In this document: in pieces, positions 8,081 through 16,107 of the stretch | Position numbering within the stretch: the first letter of the stretch is position 1 | Layout: each line of letters opens with the position of its first letter | NCBI GenBank assembly: GCA_016872385.1 | Contig: VGZV01000016.1 | Coordinates: 1 to 52,943 of the forward strand | Length of the DNA: 52,943 nt | DNA from: SAR202 cluster bacterium | Lineage (GTDB): Bacteria; Chloroflexota; Dehalococcoidia; Lucifugimonadales; UBA3495 | Direction of reading: 5' to 3' | Position numbers and translations under genes: made by a program | Notes under the pieces: generated by a model | Told to the model about the DNA's origin: nothing | The model's database searches: none | What the model saw: the letters and a program-made list of their open reading frames with translations, nothing else

Positions 8081-8905
8081 GTGCTGACCAAGCGTATCAT
8101 CCCCTGCCTGGACGTGGACGCCGGACGGGTAGTAAAAGGCGCCAGTTTTGTGAACTTGCGGGATGCGGGCGACCCCGCTGAATTGGCAGCCCGCTACGAC
8201 CAGGAAGGCGGCGACGAACTGGTATTTCTTGACATTACTGCCAGCGCCCAGTCAAGGGACACCCTGGTGGAAGTGGTCAAACGGGTGTCGGAGCAGGTGT
8301 TCATCCCCCTTACTGTAGGAGGCGGCATCCGCTCCGTCCAGGACGTGCGGCGGATGCTCCAGGCCGGGGCGGACAAAGTTTCAGTAAACACTGCCGCAGT
8401 CAACCAGCCGTCCCTCATCAGCCAGGGGGCAGACCAATTTGGCAGCCAGTGCATTGTGCTGGCCATAGACGCCCGCAGAGTCATTCCCAGCGCCAGGGTT
8501 GAACAGGGCCACGACCCGCGGCGGCTGCGCCCGGAGTCCCGCTGGGAAGTCTACACCCGCGGCGGCCGAACGTCTACCGGACTGGACGCCGTGCAGTGGG
8601 CTATTCGGGGTGTGGAGTTGGGCGCAGGGGAAATCTTGCTGACCAGCATGGATGCCGACGGCCAGCTGGCCGGATACGACCTGGAATTGACCCGCGCCAT
8701 TTCAGAAGCGGTGCCGGTGCCGGTCATCGCCAGCGGCGGCGCAGGCAACCTGGAGCACCTCCACCAGGCTTTCACCCAGGGCAAGGCCGATGCGGTGCTG
8801 GCCGCCAGCATTTTCCACTTCGGCACGTACACCATCGCCCAAGCCAAGGACTACCTGAGCCAGCGCGGCATTCCCATGCGCCGCCAGGCTGCGGCGGTTG
8901 GTTAA
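8081..8905 (+). CDS. hisF: imidazole glycerol phosphate synthase, cyclase subunit
   Basis: Converts PRFAR plus ammonia (from HisH) to imidazole glycerol phosphate and AICAR in histidine synthesis. It has the (beta/alpha)8 barrel signatures [19 protein letters not shown] (catalytic Asp in CLDV), [27 protein letters not shown] and [11 protein letters not shown]. The GTG at 8081 is preferred because it gives the family N-terminus MLTKRIIPC and has GGAG upstream; a TTG at 8030 would add 17 unlikely residues. At 274 aa it is slightly long owing to a short insert after IDARRV and a C-terminal tail. HisH and HisA are not in this window. Confidence 0.96.
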   Translation: MLTKRIIPCLDVDAGRVVKGASFVNLRDAGDPAELAARYDQEGGDELVFLDITASAQSRDTLVEVVKRVSEQVFIPLTVGGGIRSVQDVRRMLQAGADKVSVNTAAVNQPSLISQGADQFGSQCIVLAIDARRVIPSARVEQGHDPRRLRPESRWEVYTRGGRTSTGLDAVQWAIRGVELGAGEILLTSMDADGQLAGYDLELTRAISEAVPVPVIASGGAGNLEHLHQAFTQGKADAVLAASIFHFGTYTIAQAKDYLSQRGIPMRRQAAAVG

Positions 8906-8966
8906 GCCCCTGCCAGCACGACTTCAATTACACTGCCAGATTAAAGGGAGAGGTTTGCTCCAGCCC

Positions 8967-9671
8967 ATGAGCCAGATTACCACCGTGATCTTTGACATGT
9001 ATGACACCCTGGCCCAGAACCATTCCCGGTTCTGGCTAACCACCCTGGCTGCCATTGTGCAGGAACAAGGGCTGAACGTAGCGCCTGACCACTTGTGGCA
9101 GGAATGGCGCAAAACCGACTCCCAACTGCGGCGGCTACGCATCCAACCGGGGGCGCCGTTCCGTAGTTATTTCCAGTCCTGGTCAGAGAGCTTCCGGGCC
9201 GCCTTCGCCGCCCTGGAACTGCCTGGGGACGCCGAGGCGGCCACCCGGCGGGCTTTCCAGGACATGGGACAGCGACCTGCCTACCCGGAGACCCTGGAAG
9301 CCGTGGGAAAGGCCCAGGGGAAGTGGCGCACCGCGCTGCTTTCCAACGCCGACGACAACTACTTAAAACCAAACCTGGCTCATCTGGGCCTCGCTTTTGA
9401 GTTGGTTCTGTCGTCGGAAGAAGCGCAGTGCTATAAGCCCCGGCCGGAACTGTTCCGGGAGATGCTGCGGCGTCTGGGCGCTGCGCCCGGAGAGTGCCTG
9501 TACGTTGGCGACCGCCAACTGGAGGACGTTCAGGGCGCGGGCCAGGTGGGGATGCACACCGCGTGGATTAACCGTACCGGCGCTCCCCTGGACCCCAAGC
9601 TGCCTGTGCCGGACTTTGAAGTACGCAATCTGCTGGAGCTGCCCGGGCTGCGGGACAGCGACGAAGGGTAA
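8967..9671 (+). CDS. HAD-superfamily hydrolase in the his cluster
   Basis: A 234-residue HAD hydrolase of subfamily IA. Motif I is VIFDMYDTL: nucleophile Asp10, but the +2 residue is Tyr12, where phosphatases have the acid/base Asp; haloacid dehalogenases also have Tyr there. Motif II is LLSNADD, the motif III Lys is in CYKPRPELF, and motif IV is VGDRQLEDVQGA. Start ATG 8967 fits the family opening. It sits 61 bases after hisF and ends 6 bases before hisIE, so it is probably cotranscribed. Position suggests a histidinol-phosphate phosphatase, but the Tyr12 substitution argues against ordinary phosphatase chemistry. Confidence 0.87.
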   Translation: MSQITTVIFDMYDTLAQNHSRFWLTTLAAIVQEQGLNVAPDHLWQEWRKTDSQLRRLRIQPGAPFRSYFQSWSESFRAAFAALELPGDAEAATRRAFQDMGQRPAYPETLEAVGKAQGKWRTALLSNADDNYLKPNLAHLGLAFELVLSSEEAQCYKPRPELFREMLRRLGAAPGECLYVGDRQLEDVQGAGQVGMHTAWINRTGAPLDPKLPVPDFEVRNLLELPGLRDSDEG

Positions 9672-9677
9672 AGACCG

Positions 9678-10298
9678 ATGGAAATCAAGCTAAACGAGCA
9701 GGGCCTGGCGCCCGCCATTGCCCAGGATATCAATACCGGCCAAGTATTGATGCTGGGTTATGTGAACCCGGGGTCGCTCAAGCGCACCCTGGAAGGCGGC
9801 CAGGTATGGTTCTACAGCCGCAGCCGGGAAGACCTGTGGCACAAGGGGGAAATGTCCGGCAATTACTTGAACCTGAAAGAAGTCTGGGCGGACTGTGACG
9901 GCGACACTATTCTGCTGAAGGTCCAGCCCGATGGCCCCACTTGCCACACCGGCGAAGTCTCCTGCTTTTTCCATCGGCTGGAAGAAGCCCCCCAGGACTT
10001 TACTACTGCAGAGGGCGGCCCCCGCATCTTGGATGAGCTGTTCGCCCTCATTAAGGACCGGCAGCAGGCCAGGCCCGAAGGCAGTTACACCACCCGCCTG
10101 TTTAACGAAGGCACGGCGCGCATTGCCCAGAAGGTGATTGAGGAGGCGGGTGAGACGGCCATTGCTGCAGTGCAGGCGGACAAGGAAAGCCTGCCCAAGG
10201 AAGTGGCAGACCTGCTTTACCACACGCTGGTGCTTTTGGCTGCCTCCGGCATGACTCCCCAAGAAGTGTGGCAAGAACTGCGCAGGCGCCGGCATTAG
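9678..10298 (+). CDS. hisIE: bifunctional phosphoribosyl-AMP cyclohydrolase / phosphoribosyl-ATP pyrophosphohydrolase
   Basis: Carries out steps two and three of histidine synthesis in one 206-residue chain. The HisI part (about 1-105) shows DINTGQVLMLGYVN, VWFYSRSREDLWHKG, and CDGDTILLKVQPDGPTCHTG with the zinc-binding Cys/His set. The HisE part (about 115-206) shows GSYTTRLFNEG, IAQKVIEEAGE (helix with acidic Mg ligands) and EVADLLYHTLVLLA. It starts 6 bases after the HAD gene, so the three genes behave as an operon. Confidence 0.96.
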   Translation: MEIKLNEQGLAPAIAQDINTGQVLMLGYVNPGSLKRTLEGGQVWFYSRSREDLWHKGEMSGNYLNLKEVWADCDGDTILLKVQPDGPTCHTGEVSCFFHRLEEAPQDFTTAEGGPRILDELFALIKDRQQARPEGSYTTRLFNEGTARIAQKVIEEAGETAIAAVQADKESLPKEVADLLYHTLVLLAASGMTPQEVWQELRRRRH

Positions 10299-10436
10299 CC
10301 GTTATTGCGCGGCAATAGTATTCCCCGTTCATTCCAGGAATGAACTAAGCGCTAACCGAACCAGCTTTAATCATCCGCTGGAATTCGATTTGTAAATATG
10401 CGGTAAATATTCCTTTTATCTTAGGAGGCTTCCCTA

Positions 10437-10874
10437 ATGTTCAACCTGACTACAGCAGGCGCCGCCGACCTGGTGCTTGCCTTTGGATACGCCCTGGGAA
10501 TTGTTCTGCTCCTTCGGGCCGTCGGCAAGGGCGGCGGCGGCAGCAAAGTCCTGGGCTTAGCAATCATACCGGCACTGGCCGGCCTGTTTCTCATTGTCAT
10601 GCTGCTGGCTGCCTTCTGGAAAGACTCCCTAGGAATATTCCGTCTTTCTGTGCATGGAATGGCTTTCCCCCTTTCCCTGGCCGCCATCATCGCCGCCGTC
10701 CTGGGCGCAGTAGCGGTGGCAGACCTGGCGCTAAACCATGTCACCCGTATCGCTGGCGCAATCATCAACTACATTGTCAGCGCCATTACTCGCAGCAGTT
10801 TCCCCCGGCAGTGGCCCAGGGACGTGGCGCTGGCGCTGGCGCTGACTGTCACCGTAGGGGCGGCATTTTGGTAG
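10437..10874 (+). CDS. integral membrane protein of unknown function, 145 aa
   Basis: It opens with AGGAGG 9 bases before ATG 10437. Four or five hydrophobic segments are visible: about 10-27, 37-61, 76-100, a weaker one at 104-118, and 128-145, the last running right to the C-terminus (ALALTVTVGAAFW). I do not recognise a family. Its stop codon overlaps the TTG start of the next gene, so the two are translationally coupled. The C-terminal membrane segment directly before a propeller that lacks its own export signal hints that the pair may work as, or once was, one membrane-anchored protein. Confidence 0.7.
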   Translation: MFNLTTAGAADLVLAFGYALGIVLLLRAVGKGGGGSKVLGLAIIPALAGLFLIVMLLAAFWKDSLGIFRLSVHGMAFPLSLAAIIAAVLGAVAVADLALNHVTRIAGAIINYIVSAITRSSFPRQWPRDVALALALTVTVGAAFW

Positions 10875-11965
10875 CCAAGATAGTGCACCCTGAAGCCCGG
10901 CTGCAAGTCTTTGCCCAAGGCCACGGCTTTGAATTCACCGTGGAGTCCAACTTCCCGATGCCCGGCCTCCCCCAGGGAATGGTCTTTCGCGGTGAAAAAG
11001 ACGGTTATATAACCTTCGCAGGCCAGGGCATTTCCCACTTCGTCCTGCCTGGCCAACCCGATGGTCAATTGATGCTGGAGCCGGTGGCGGGCGACCTGTA
11101 CGACCCGCGCGGGTTAGCTATTATTGACGATACTCTATTCATCACTCACTTGGAAAAGTTTGAAGGTTCCGACGTGGGAGAAGGCCCATCAGCCTTTGTC
11201 GGAGAGGCTTCTGTCGCGCCCCGTGGCGGCAGCGTCATTGCCTTTGACATATTGCCGGACGGCAAATTGCAGAACCGCAGGACCATCGTGCCGGATTTAC
11301 CAGCGGTCAACCCCTGGCATGCGGTAAATGCCATTGCTGCAGGCCCTGATGGAAAGCTGTACGTTGCCATTGGCGGCATGCGGAACTCGGCTTTCTACGC
11401 CGACAATCCCCTGCTGGGCACGGTAATCCGGTTCAACCCCGACGGCAGCGGCCTGGAAGTGTACGCCCGTGGCATTCGCAACATCTACGACTTTGTTTTC
11501 GACCCCAAGGGCCGGCTGCTGGCAGCCGACAACGACGGTCCCAGCCTGCGGGGCTTCAAGAGCGAGGAGGTCCTGGACATACGCCAGGGAGACAACTTTG
11601 CCTATCCCCTGGAAGGCACCTTTGACCAGCCCCATAAGGTTCGCAATGCGCCTCCCTTGTGGGTAATGCCAGATGCCGCTTCTGGTTCGACAGGCATTGA
11701 GTGGGCCGGGAAAGTGGGCATCGCACCAGGTTTGCTAATTGGCGGGCCGCACCTGGTATACCTGCCTATAGAAGAGGACGAGCAGGGTTTGTACGTGCCC
11801 ACCTTGAGCAACGTGGAACCAGGACAGATTATTCTGGTGCGCCAGGGCTACATGTCCATCGTGCAGGCTGGGGCGGGCAATCGGTTGTACGTGGGGGTTT
11901 ACGGGTTCAGCCTGGAAAACAACCTGTACGTTCTGAAATTTGAGGAAACCTCCGGACAGCATTAA
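10868..11965 (+). CDS. glucose/sorbosone dehydrogenase-like beta-propeller protein
   Basis: About 365 residues with the repeating blade pattern of soluble PQQ glucose/sorbosone dehydrogenases: DPRGLAIIDDTLFITH, AGPDGKLYVAIGG, VIRFNPDGSGLEVYARGIRN, FDPKGRLLAADND and NRLYVGVYG. ARGIRNIYDF followed by DND is the family core. No signal peptide is seen, although relatives are periplasmic or extracellular. The chosen start is TTG 10868, overlapping the previous stop (TTGGTAG). The only in-frame ATG upstream (10811) lies deep inside the previous gene. Substrate and PQQ use are not established. Confidence 0.75.
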   Translation: MVAKIVHPEARLQVFAQGHGFEFTVESNFPMPGLPQGMVFRGEKDGYITFAGQGISHFVLPGQPDGQLMLEPVAGDLYDPRGLAIIDDTLFITHLEKFEGSDVGEGPSAFVGEASVAPRGGSVIAFDILPDGKLQNRRTIVPDLPAVNPWHAVNAIAAGPDGKLYVAIGGMRNSAFYADNPLLGTVIRFNPDGSGLEVYARGIRNIYDFVFDPKGRLLAADNDGPSLRGFKSEEVLDIRQGDNFAYPLEGTFDQPHKVRNAPPLWVMPDAASGSTGIEWAGKVGIAPGLLIGGPHLVYLPIEEDEQGLYVPTLSNVEPGQIILVRQGYMSIVQAGAGNRLYVGVYGFSLENNLYVLKFEETSGQH

Positions 11966-12022
11966 GCTGGCAAACAACTTGCTGACCATGCACTAGAGTC
12001 CCGTAACTATACACTGCTTTGT

Positions 12023-12052
12023 CAGGGCGTCCCATCATCCAGGGACGCCCTG
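12023..12052 (+). terminator. hairpin terminator
   Basis: CAGGGCGTCCC (12023-12033) and GGGACGCCCTG (12042-12052) form a perfect 11-bp stem with an 8-base loop, followed by GTCTTTGTCTG. It lies about 60 bases after the propeller gene. The T-tract is modest. Confidence 0.65.
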
Positions 12053-12141
12053 GTCTTTGTCTGCCTCTAGCCGGTGGCTGCATTTGGTAGTATCCTGTGT
12101 GCCAAACTGGGCAATGCCAGGAAAGGTCTGACAGGAGGAAT

Positions 12142-12846
12142 ATGATCCGCAGCCTCGACGGCAAGACCCCCAGAATTCACCCCTCGGTCTTTGTCAGTGA
12201 AGGCGCTTACATTGTTGGTGATGTGGAGATTGGGGAAAATTCCAACATCTGGCCCGGAGCAGTAATTCGCGGCGACTATGGACGCATCGTCATTGGGGCA
12301 AACTGCTCCATACAAGACAACTGTGTGTTGCACGCTGAAGGATACATGGAACTGGGCGACAATGTGGTAATGGCTCACGGAGCGGTGGTGCATGGCGGCC
12401 AGCTGGGCCAGCACGTGCTGCTGGGCGTCAATGCCGTGGTGCTGGACAACGCCCGCATCGGCAGCTTCTGCCTGATCGGGGCAGGGGTAATTGTACGTTC
12501 GGGGTTCCATATTCCAGACCATTCCCTGGTGGTGGCATTGCCTGGAAAAGTGCTGCCTCTCTCTAAAGAACAAGAAGCCCAGTTGCTGATGGCTCCTGCC
12601 AAATATGCCCAGAACGGCCGTCGCTTTCTTCAAGAAGGGCTAGGAACCCCAATTCCAAACACAACCTCAGAGGTGCACCATGACCACCAACCAACCAATC
12701 CGGCAGCCCCTGCCCTTGACCGGTCTGCGTGTCCTGGACGCCACCCACATCGTCGCTGGACCGTTCTGCGCCATGATCCTGGCGGACATGGGCGCCGAGG
12801 TCATCAAGCTGGAGCGGCCCAAGACCGGCGACCGGGCCAGGGCTAA
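12142..12846 (+). CDS. gamma-class carbonic anhydrase family protein
   Basis: A left-handed beta-helix protein. Hexapeptide repeats run from VGDVEIGENSNIWPGAVIRG to IGAGVIVRSG. The three zinc histidines are recognisable in NCVLHAEG and MAHGAVVHGG. The start has AGGAGG 5 bases upstream. The normal end of the family would be near FLQEGL (about residue 167), but the frame stays open and reads 67 residues further, across the start of the next gene (12680). The tail is Arg/His/Pro-rich and looks like out-of-frame reading of that gene. Either the overlap is real or a stop was lost. Catalysis is likely but many family members are uncharacterised. Confidence 0.85.
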   Translation: MIRSLDGKTPRIHPSVFVSEGAYIVGDVEIGENSNIWPGAVIRGDYGRIVIGANCSIQDNCVLHAEGYMELGDNVVMAHGAVVHGGQLGQHVLLGVNAVVLDNARIGSFCLIGAGVIVRSGFHIPDHSLVVALPGKVLPLSKEQEAQLLMAPAKYAQNGRRFLQEGLGTPIPNTTSEVHHDHQPTNPAAPALDRSACPGRHPHRRWTVLRHDPGGHGRRGHQAGAAQDRRPGQG

Positions 12847-13915
12847 CCACCCCTTTGTCCACGGGGCCAACGGCCAGCAAGTGAGCGCCCGCTATTTGGG
12901 CGTTAACCGCAACAAGAAAAGCGTTACCCTGGACCTGCGAGACCCCAGGGGCCGCCGCGCCTTTGAAAACCTGGTGAACGTCTCCGACGTGCTGCTGGAC
13001 AACTGGGGGCCTGGGGCCATGTCCCGCCTGGGCTACGGCTATGACAAACTACGGGAAATTAACCCCGGCCTGGTGTACGCCACCATCACCGGCTTTGGCG
13101 ATAGCGAAAGGTTCCGCGGCCCCTACTCCCAGTGGCCCGCCAACAACCCCTGCGTGCAAGGCATGGGCGGCTGGATGGAGATTACCGGCGCGCCCGACAG
13201 CCCGCCCCAGATGGTGGGCGACAACATCGGCGACTCGGTGCCCGGCCTGTGGACCGCCCTGGGCGTGATGATGGCCCTGGAGGGCCGCCGCAAGTCGGGC
13301 CTGGGCCAGCACGTGGACATGTCCATGTACGACTGCATGGCCGCCCACCTGACCAGTTCCATGCCCCACTACCAGGCCACCGGCGAGGTTACTAGCCGGG
13401 CGCGGGAGAACATGTTCACCGCCCAGCTGGCCCTGAAGGCCAAGGACGGCTACGCAGTGCTGGCGGGTTCTGCCCCGGACAAGTGGGAGGCCCTGTGGCA
13501 CCATATTGGCCGGGAGGACCTGCTCAGCGACCCGCGCTACCTGGGCAAGGGCGTCACCGGCGAATTTTACTTCACCTTTGTGGTGCCCGCCATTGAAGAG
13601 TGGTCCCAGCACCAGGCCAAGCTGGACATTGCCCAGCAGCTTATCAAGCTGGGCTTCTCCATGGGAGTGGTGCAGAACACGGAGGACATTGACCACTGCC
13701 CCCACCTGGCGGTGCGCCAGATGTTTGTGACCATTGAGGACACGGTGGGCGGCAAGTTCCGCACGGTGAACACGCCCATCCGCCTGACCGAGTGCCCGGA
13801 GAATCCAGCCGTAGCGCCGCCCACCCTGGGCCAGCACAACCAGGAAATCCTATGCAGCCTGGGCGGCCTGACCTCGGAGGAGCTGGCGCAGATGCAGAAG
13901 GAGGGGGTGGTGTAG
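12680..13915 (+). CDS. CaiB/BaiF-type class III CoA transferase
   Basis: A 411-residue class III (formyl-CoA transferase type) enzyme that moves CoA between carboxylic acids. LPLTGLRVLDATHIVAGPF and MILADMGAEVIKLERPKTGD are the N-terminal signatures. SVTLDLRDPRGRRAFENLV and NPGLVYATITGFG follow. HVDMSMYDCM holds the catalytic Asp that forms the acyl anhydride. The C-terminal half shows DIDHCPHLAVRQMFVTIE and a final TLGQHNQEIL. GAGGTG lies 7 bases before the ATG. It overlaps the carbonic anhydrase frame by 167 bases and is followed by a broken aldehyde dehydrogenase. The acid substrate is unknown. Confidence 0.93.
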   Translation: MTTNQPIRQPLPLTGLRVLDATHIVAGPFCAMILADMGAEVIKLERPKTGDRARANHPFVHGANGQQVSARYLGVNRNKKSVTLDLRDPRGRRAFENLVNVSDVLLDNWGPGAMSRLGYGYDKLREINPGLVYATITGFGDSERFRGPYSQWPANNPCVQGMGGWMEITGAPDSPPQMVGDNIGDSVPGLWTALGVMMALEGRRKSGLGQHVDMSMYDCMAAHLTSSMPHYQATGEVTSRARENMFTAQLALKAKDGYAVLAGSAPDKWEALWHHIGREDLLSDPRYLGKGVTGEFYFTFVVPAIEEWSQHQAKLDIAQQLIKLGFSMGVVQNTEDIDHCPHLAVRQMFVTIEDTVGGKFRTVNTPIRLTECPENPAVAPPTLGQHNQEILCSLGGLTSEELAQMQKEGVV

Positions 13916-13998
13916 CTCACCACCCCCCATCACTCTTCCCCCAACCACCTCCCGGTGTTACGCTAAGTGCATGGGCCCAAGCCCGTGGGAGGTGTTGT

Positions 13999-15502
13999 AT
14001 GCAGAAGCCGTACCGGGGCATGAACTACATCGGCGGGCAGTGGCTACCCGCCGCCACTGAGGAGACCTTCGAGGACCGCTCCCCTGCGGACACTCGCAAC
14101 CGCCTGGGCATGTTCCCCCGCTCCAGCAGCCGGGAGGCCGCCGCCGCGGTGCAGGCCGCTAAAGACGCCTTCCCTGCGTGGTCGCGGCTGTCCAAAATCA
14201 AGCGGGCCGAGTACCTGGACACCTTCGCCCAACTGGTCAAGCCCCACACGGAAGAGCTCGCCCGCCTCATGGCGCTGGAGTGCGGCAAGGCCATCAACGA
14301 GGCCCGCGCCGACGTGGTGGAGGGCCTGCACACTGCCCAGTACTGGTTCGGGCGCGCCCGCATGAACCTGGGCGAGGTGCTGGCCTCGGAGATTGCCGAA
14401 AAAGAGAGCTACGTGATGCGCCACCCCAAGGGCGTGGTGACCTGCATCAGCCCCTGGAACTTCCCCTTCGCCATCCCCCTGTGGCTCATCTGACCGTCCC
14501 TGGCAGAGGGCAACACCGTCATACTCAAGCCCGCCGAGGAGACGCCGCTGATGGCCCAGCGGATTCTGGAGCTGTTTGAGATGGCTGGCCTGCCGCCGGG
14601 GGTGCTGAACCTGGTGCACGGCTACGGCGAGGAGACGGGCTGGCCCCTGGCAACTCACCCGGACGTGGACGTGGTGCTGTTCACCGGCTCCTACGAGGTA
14701 GGTTCCAAGATTCGCCAGGAAGCGGCGCGGGACTATAACAAGTTTGTGGTGGCCGAGATGGGGGGCAAGAACGCCATCATCGTTTTTGACGACACCGACT
14801 TTGACCTGGCGGTGAACGCCGCGGTGCTGTCGGCCTTCAAGACCACCGGCCAGCGGTGCGTGTCGGCCTCCCGGCTCATCGTGCAGGAGGGAGTCTTTGA
14901 CAAGTTCCTCCAGGCCTTTGTGGACAAGGCCCGGCGGCTGAAGGTGGGCGATCCCCTGTCCAACACCACCTTCATGGGGCCGATGGTGAGCCAGGCGGGA
15001 CTGGACAAGGTAATTGGCTTACAACCAGCTGGCCAAGGACGAGGGGGCGCAGGTAGCGCTGGAAGGCGGGCGGCTGGCGCAGGGCGACTTGCGGTACGGT
15101 TACTACGCCTCGCCCTTTGTGTACGTGATGCAACACGGCCCCCAGCGAGTGCTGCGGGAAGAGGTCTTTGGCCCCCATGTGGCCCTCATTCCCTTCAAGA
15201 CCCTGGAGGAGGCGGTGCATATCTACAACGACGCCGACTACGGCTTTGCCCTGTCGGTATGCAGCCGGGACTACCGCAAGATCCGCCAGGTGCGTGAGGA
15301 GTGCCGCTTCGGCGTGGGTTACGTGAACCTGCCCACCATTGGCGCGGAAGTGCACCTGCCCTTTGGGGGGCTGAAAAAGAGCGGCAGCGGCATGCCCTCG
15401 GCGGCGGCCCAAGCGGACGCCGTGACCCACCGCTACTCCTGGACCATTAACCACGCCGAAGACATCGTGCTGGCCCAGGGCTTGCAGTCAGAAGTGCCGT
15501 AA
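13999..15502 (+). pseudogene. aldehyde dehydrogenase, broken by a stop codon and a frameshift
   Basis: Joined across its lesions, this is a full NAD(P)-dependent aldehyde dehydrogenase of about 500 residues: MNYIGGQWLPAATEE, ISPWNFPFAIPLW, LKPAEETPLMAQ, VLFTGSYEVG, VVAEMGGKNAIIV (general-base Glu), TTGQRCVSASR (catalytic Cys), EEVFGPHVALI and LPFGGLKKSG. TGA at 14491-14493 interrupts IPLWLI/PSLAEGNTV. Near 15019 an extra T in GGCTTAC shifts the frame within KVIG/YNQLAKDEG. All catalytic residues are otherwise kept, so the damage is recent or is sequence error. The start GTG/ATG region follows GGAGG at 13989. Confidence 0.88.
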
Positions 15503-15511
15503 ATCCCCGGT

Positions 15512-15638
15512 GGGTTCTTTCGTTCTCAACGAGCGTAGGGGCAGACCTATGTGTCTGCCCCGTTGATGAAAGTCCTGCCCAGGGCGCGCCCCGACTCGTC
15601 GGGGTGCCCCTACGCTCGTTGAGGATGAAACGACCCTG
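15512..15638. repeat. E-type palindromic repeat with long inverted ends
   Basis: CAACGAGCGTAGGGGC near the left end and GCCCCTACGCTCGTTG near the right end are perfect inverses. They extend outward imperfectly through TTTCGTTCTC and GAGGATGAAAC. Two smaller hairpins lie inside (GGGGCAGACCTATGTGTCTG; CCCCGACTCGTCGGGG). Degraded relatives are at about 20500-20600, 30640-30960 and 44560-44650. Confidence 0.7.
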
Positions 15639-15674
15639 TGCATCTCCCACCCCCTATGGAAAAGGGAACTAAGA

Positions 15675-15823
15675 GCGCCTAACAAAATGAAGGATGTCAT
15701 TCTGAGGAGTCCCGATGGCATCGGGACGACGAAGAATCTGGGGTGGGGCAAACGCCCACCACCCCAGACCCTTCGTCCTTCAGCCGAAGGACTCAGGGCG
15801 ACAGCTTCGGCATTTTGTTAGGG
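15675..15823. mobile_element. MITE-like element, family B, copy 3 (149 bp)
   Basis: GCGCCTAACAAAATG and CATTTTGTTAGGG are the inverted ends. The flanks GAACTAAGA (15666-15674) and GTTCTAAGA (15824-15832) match at 7 of 9 positions. The core is the same as copies 1 and 2. The right flank is also the left flank of the family A element that follows. Confidence 0.78.
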
Positions 15824-15832
15824 GTTCTAAGA

Positions 15833-15950
15833 GGGTGTCTAAAAAGGCTAGGTGCTCGTGGTTCGACAGGCTCACCACGAGCGGGAAAACCCGCTCATCC
15901 TGAGCTTGTCGAAGGATGAGCGCTGGTAGTGCACAGCACTTTTTAGACAC
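15833..15950. mobile_element. MITE-like element, family A, copy 2 (118 bp)
   Basis: GGGTGTCTAAAAAGG and CTTTTTAGACAC are the inverted ends around the same two hairpins as copy 1, and the length is identical. TTCTAAG is repeated on both sides (within 15824-15832 and 15951-15959). As at 481-598, it adjoins a family B element. Confidence 0.8.
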
Positions 15951-16107
15951 ATTCTAAGCAGATCGCCCTTTCGTAAAGGGGTTAGGGGGCTTCCCTCACC
16001 CCCACATCTCACAGTTTGGGCCGCAACTCCTCTTGCCCCATATCCCCAGCTTGCCCGCACCGATATAATGGTGTGCACTATCAACCTGTTCCAGGAGATG
16101 CACGCCC

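Noticed and set aside
14491..14493. Selenocysteine at the aldehyde dehydrogenase TGA
   Set aside because: The position is not the catalytic Cys, no suitable hairpin was evident just after it, and the gene also has a frameshift.
15512..15957. CRISPR array
   Set aside because: The repeats are palindromic elements of different types with no regular spacers, and no cas gene is in the window.
15958..16107. T-box or other riboswitch ahead of hisS
   Set aside because: No T-box core sequence or specifier stem is visible; only a TATAAT without a clear -35.
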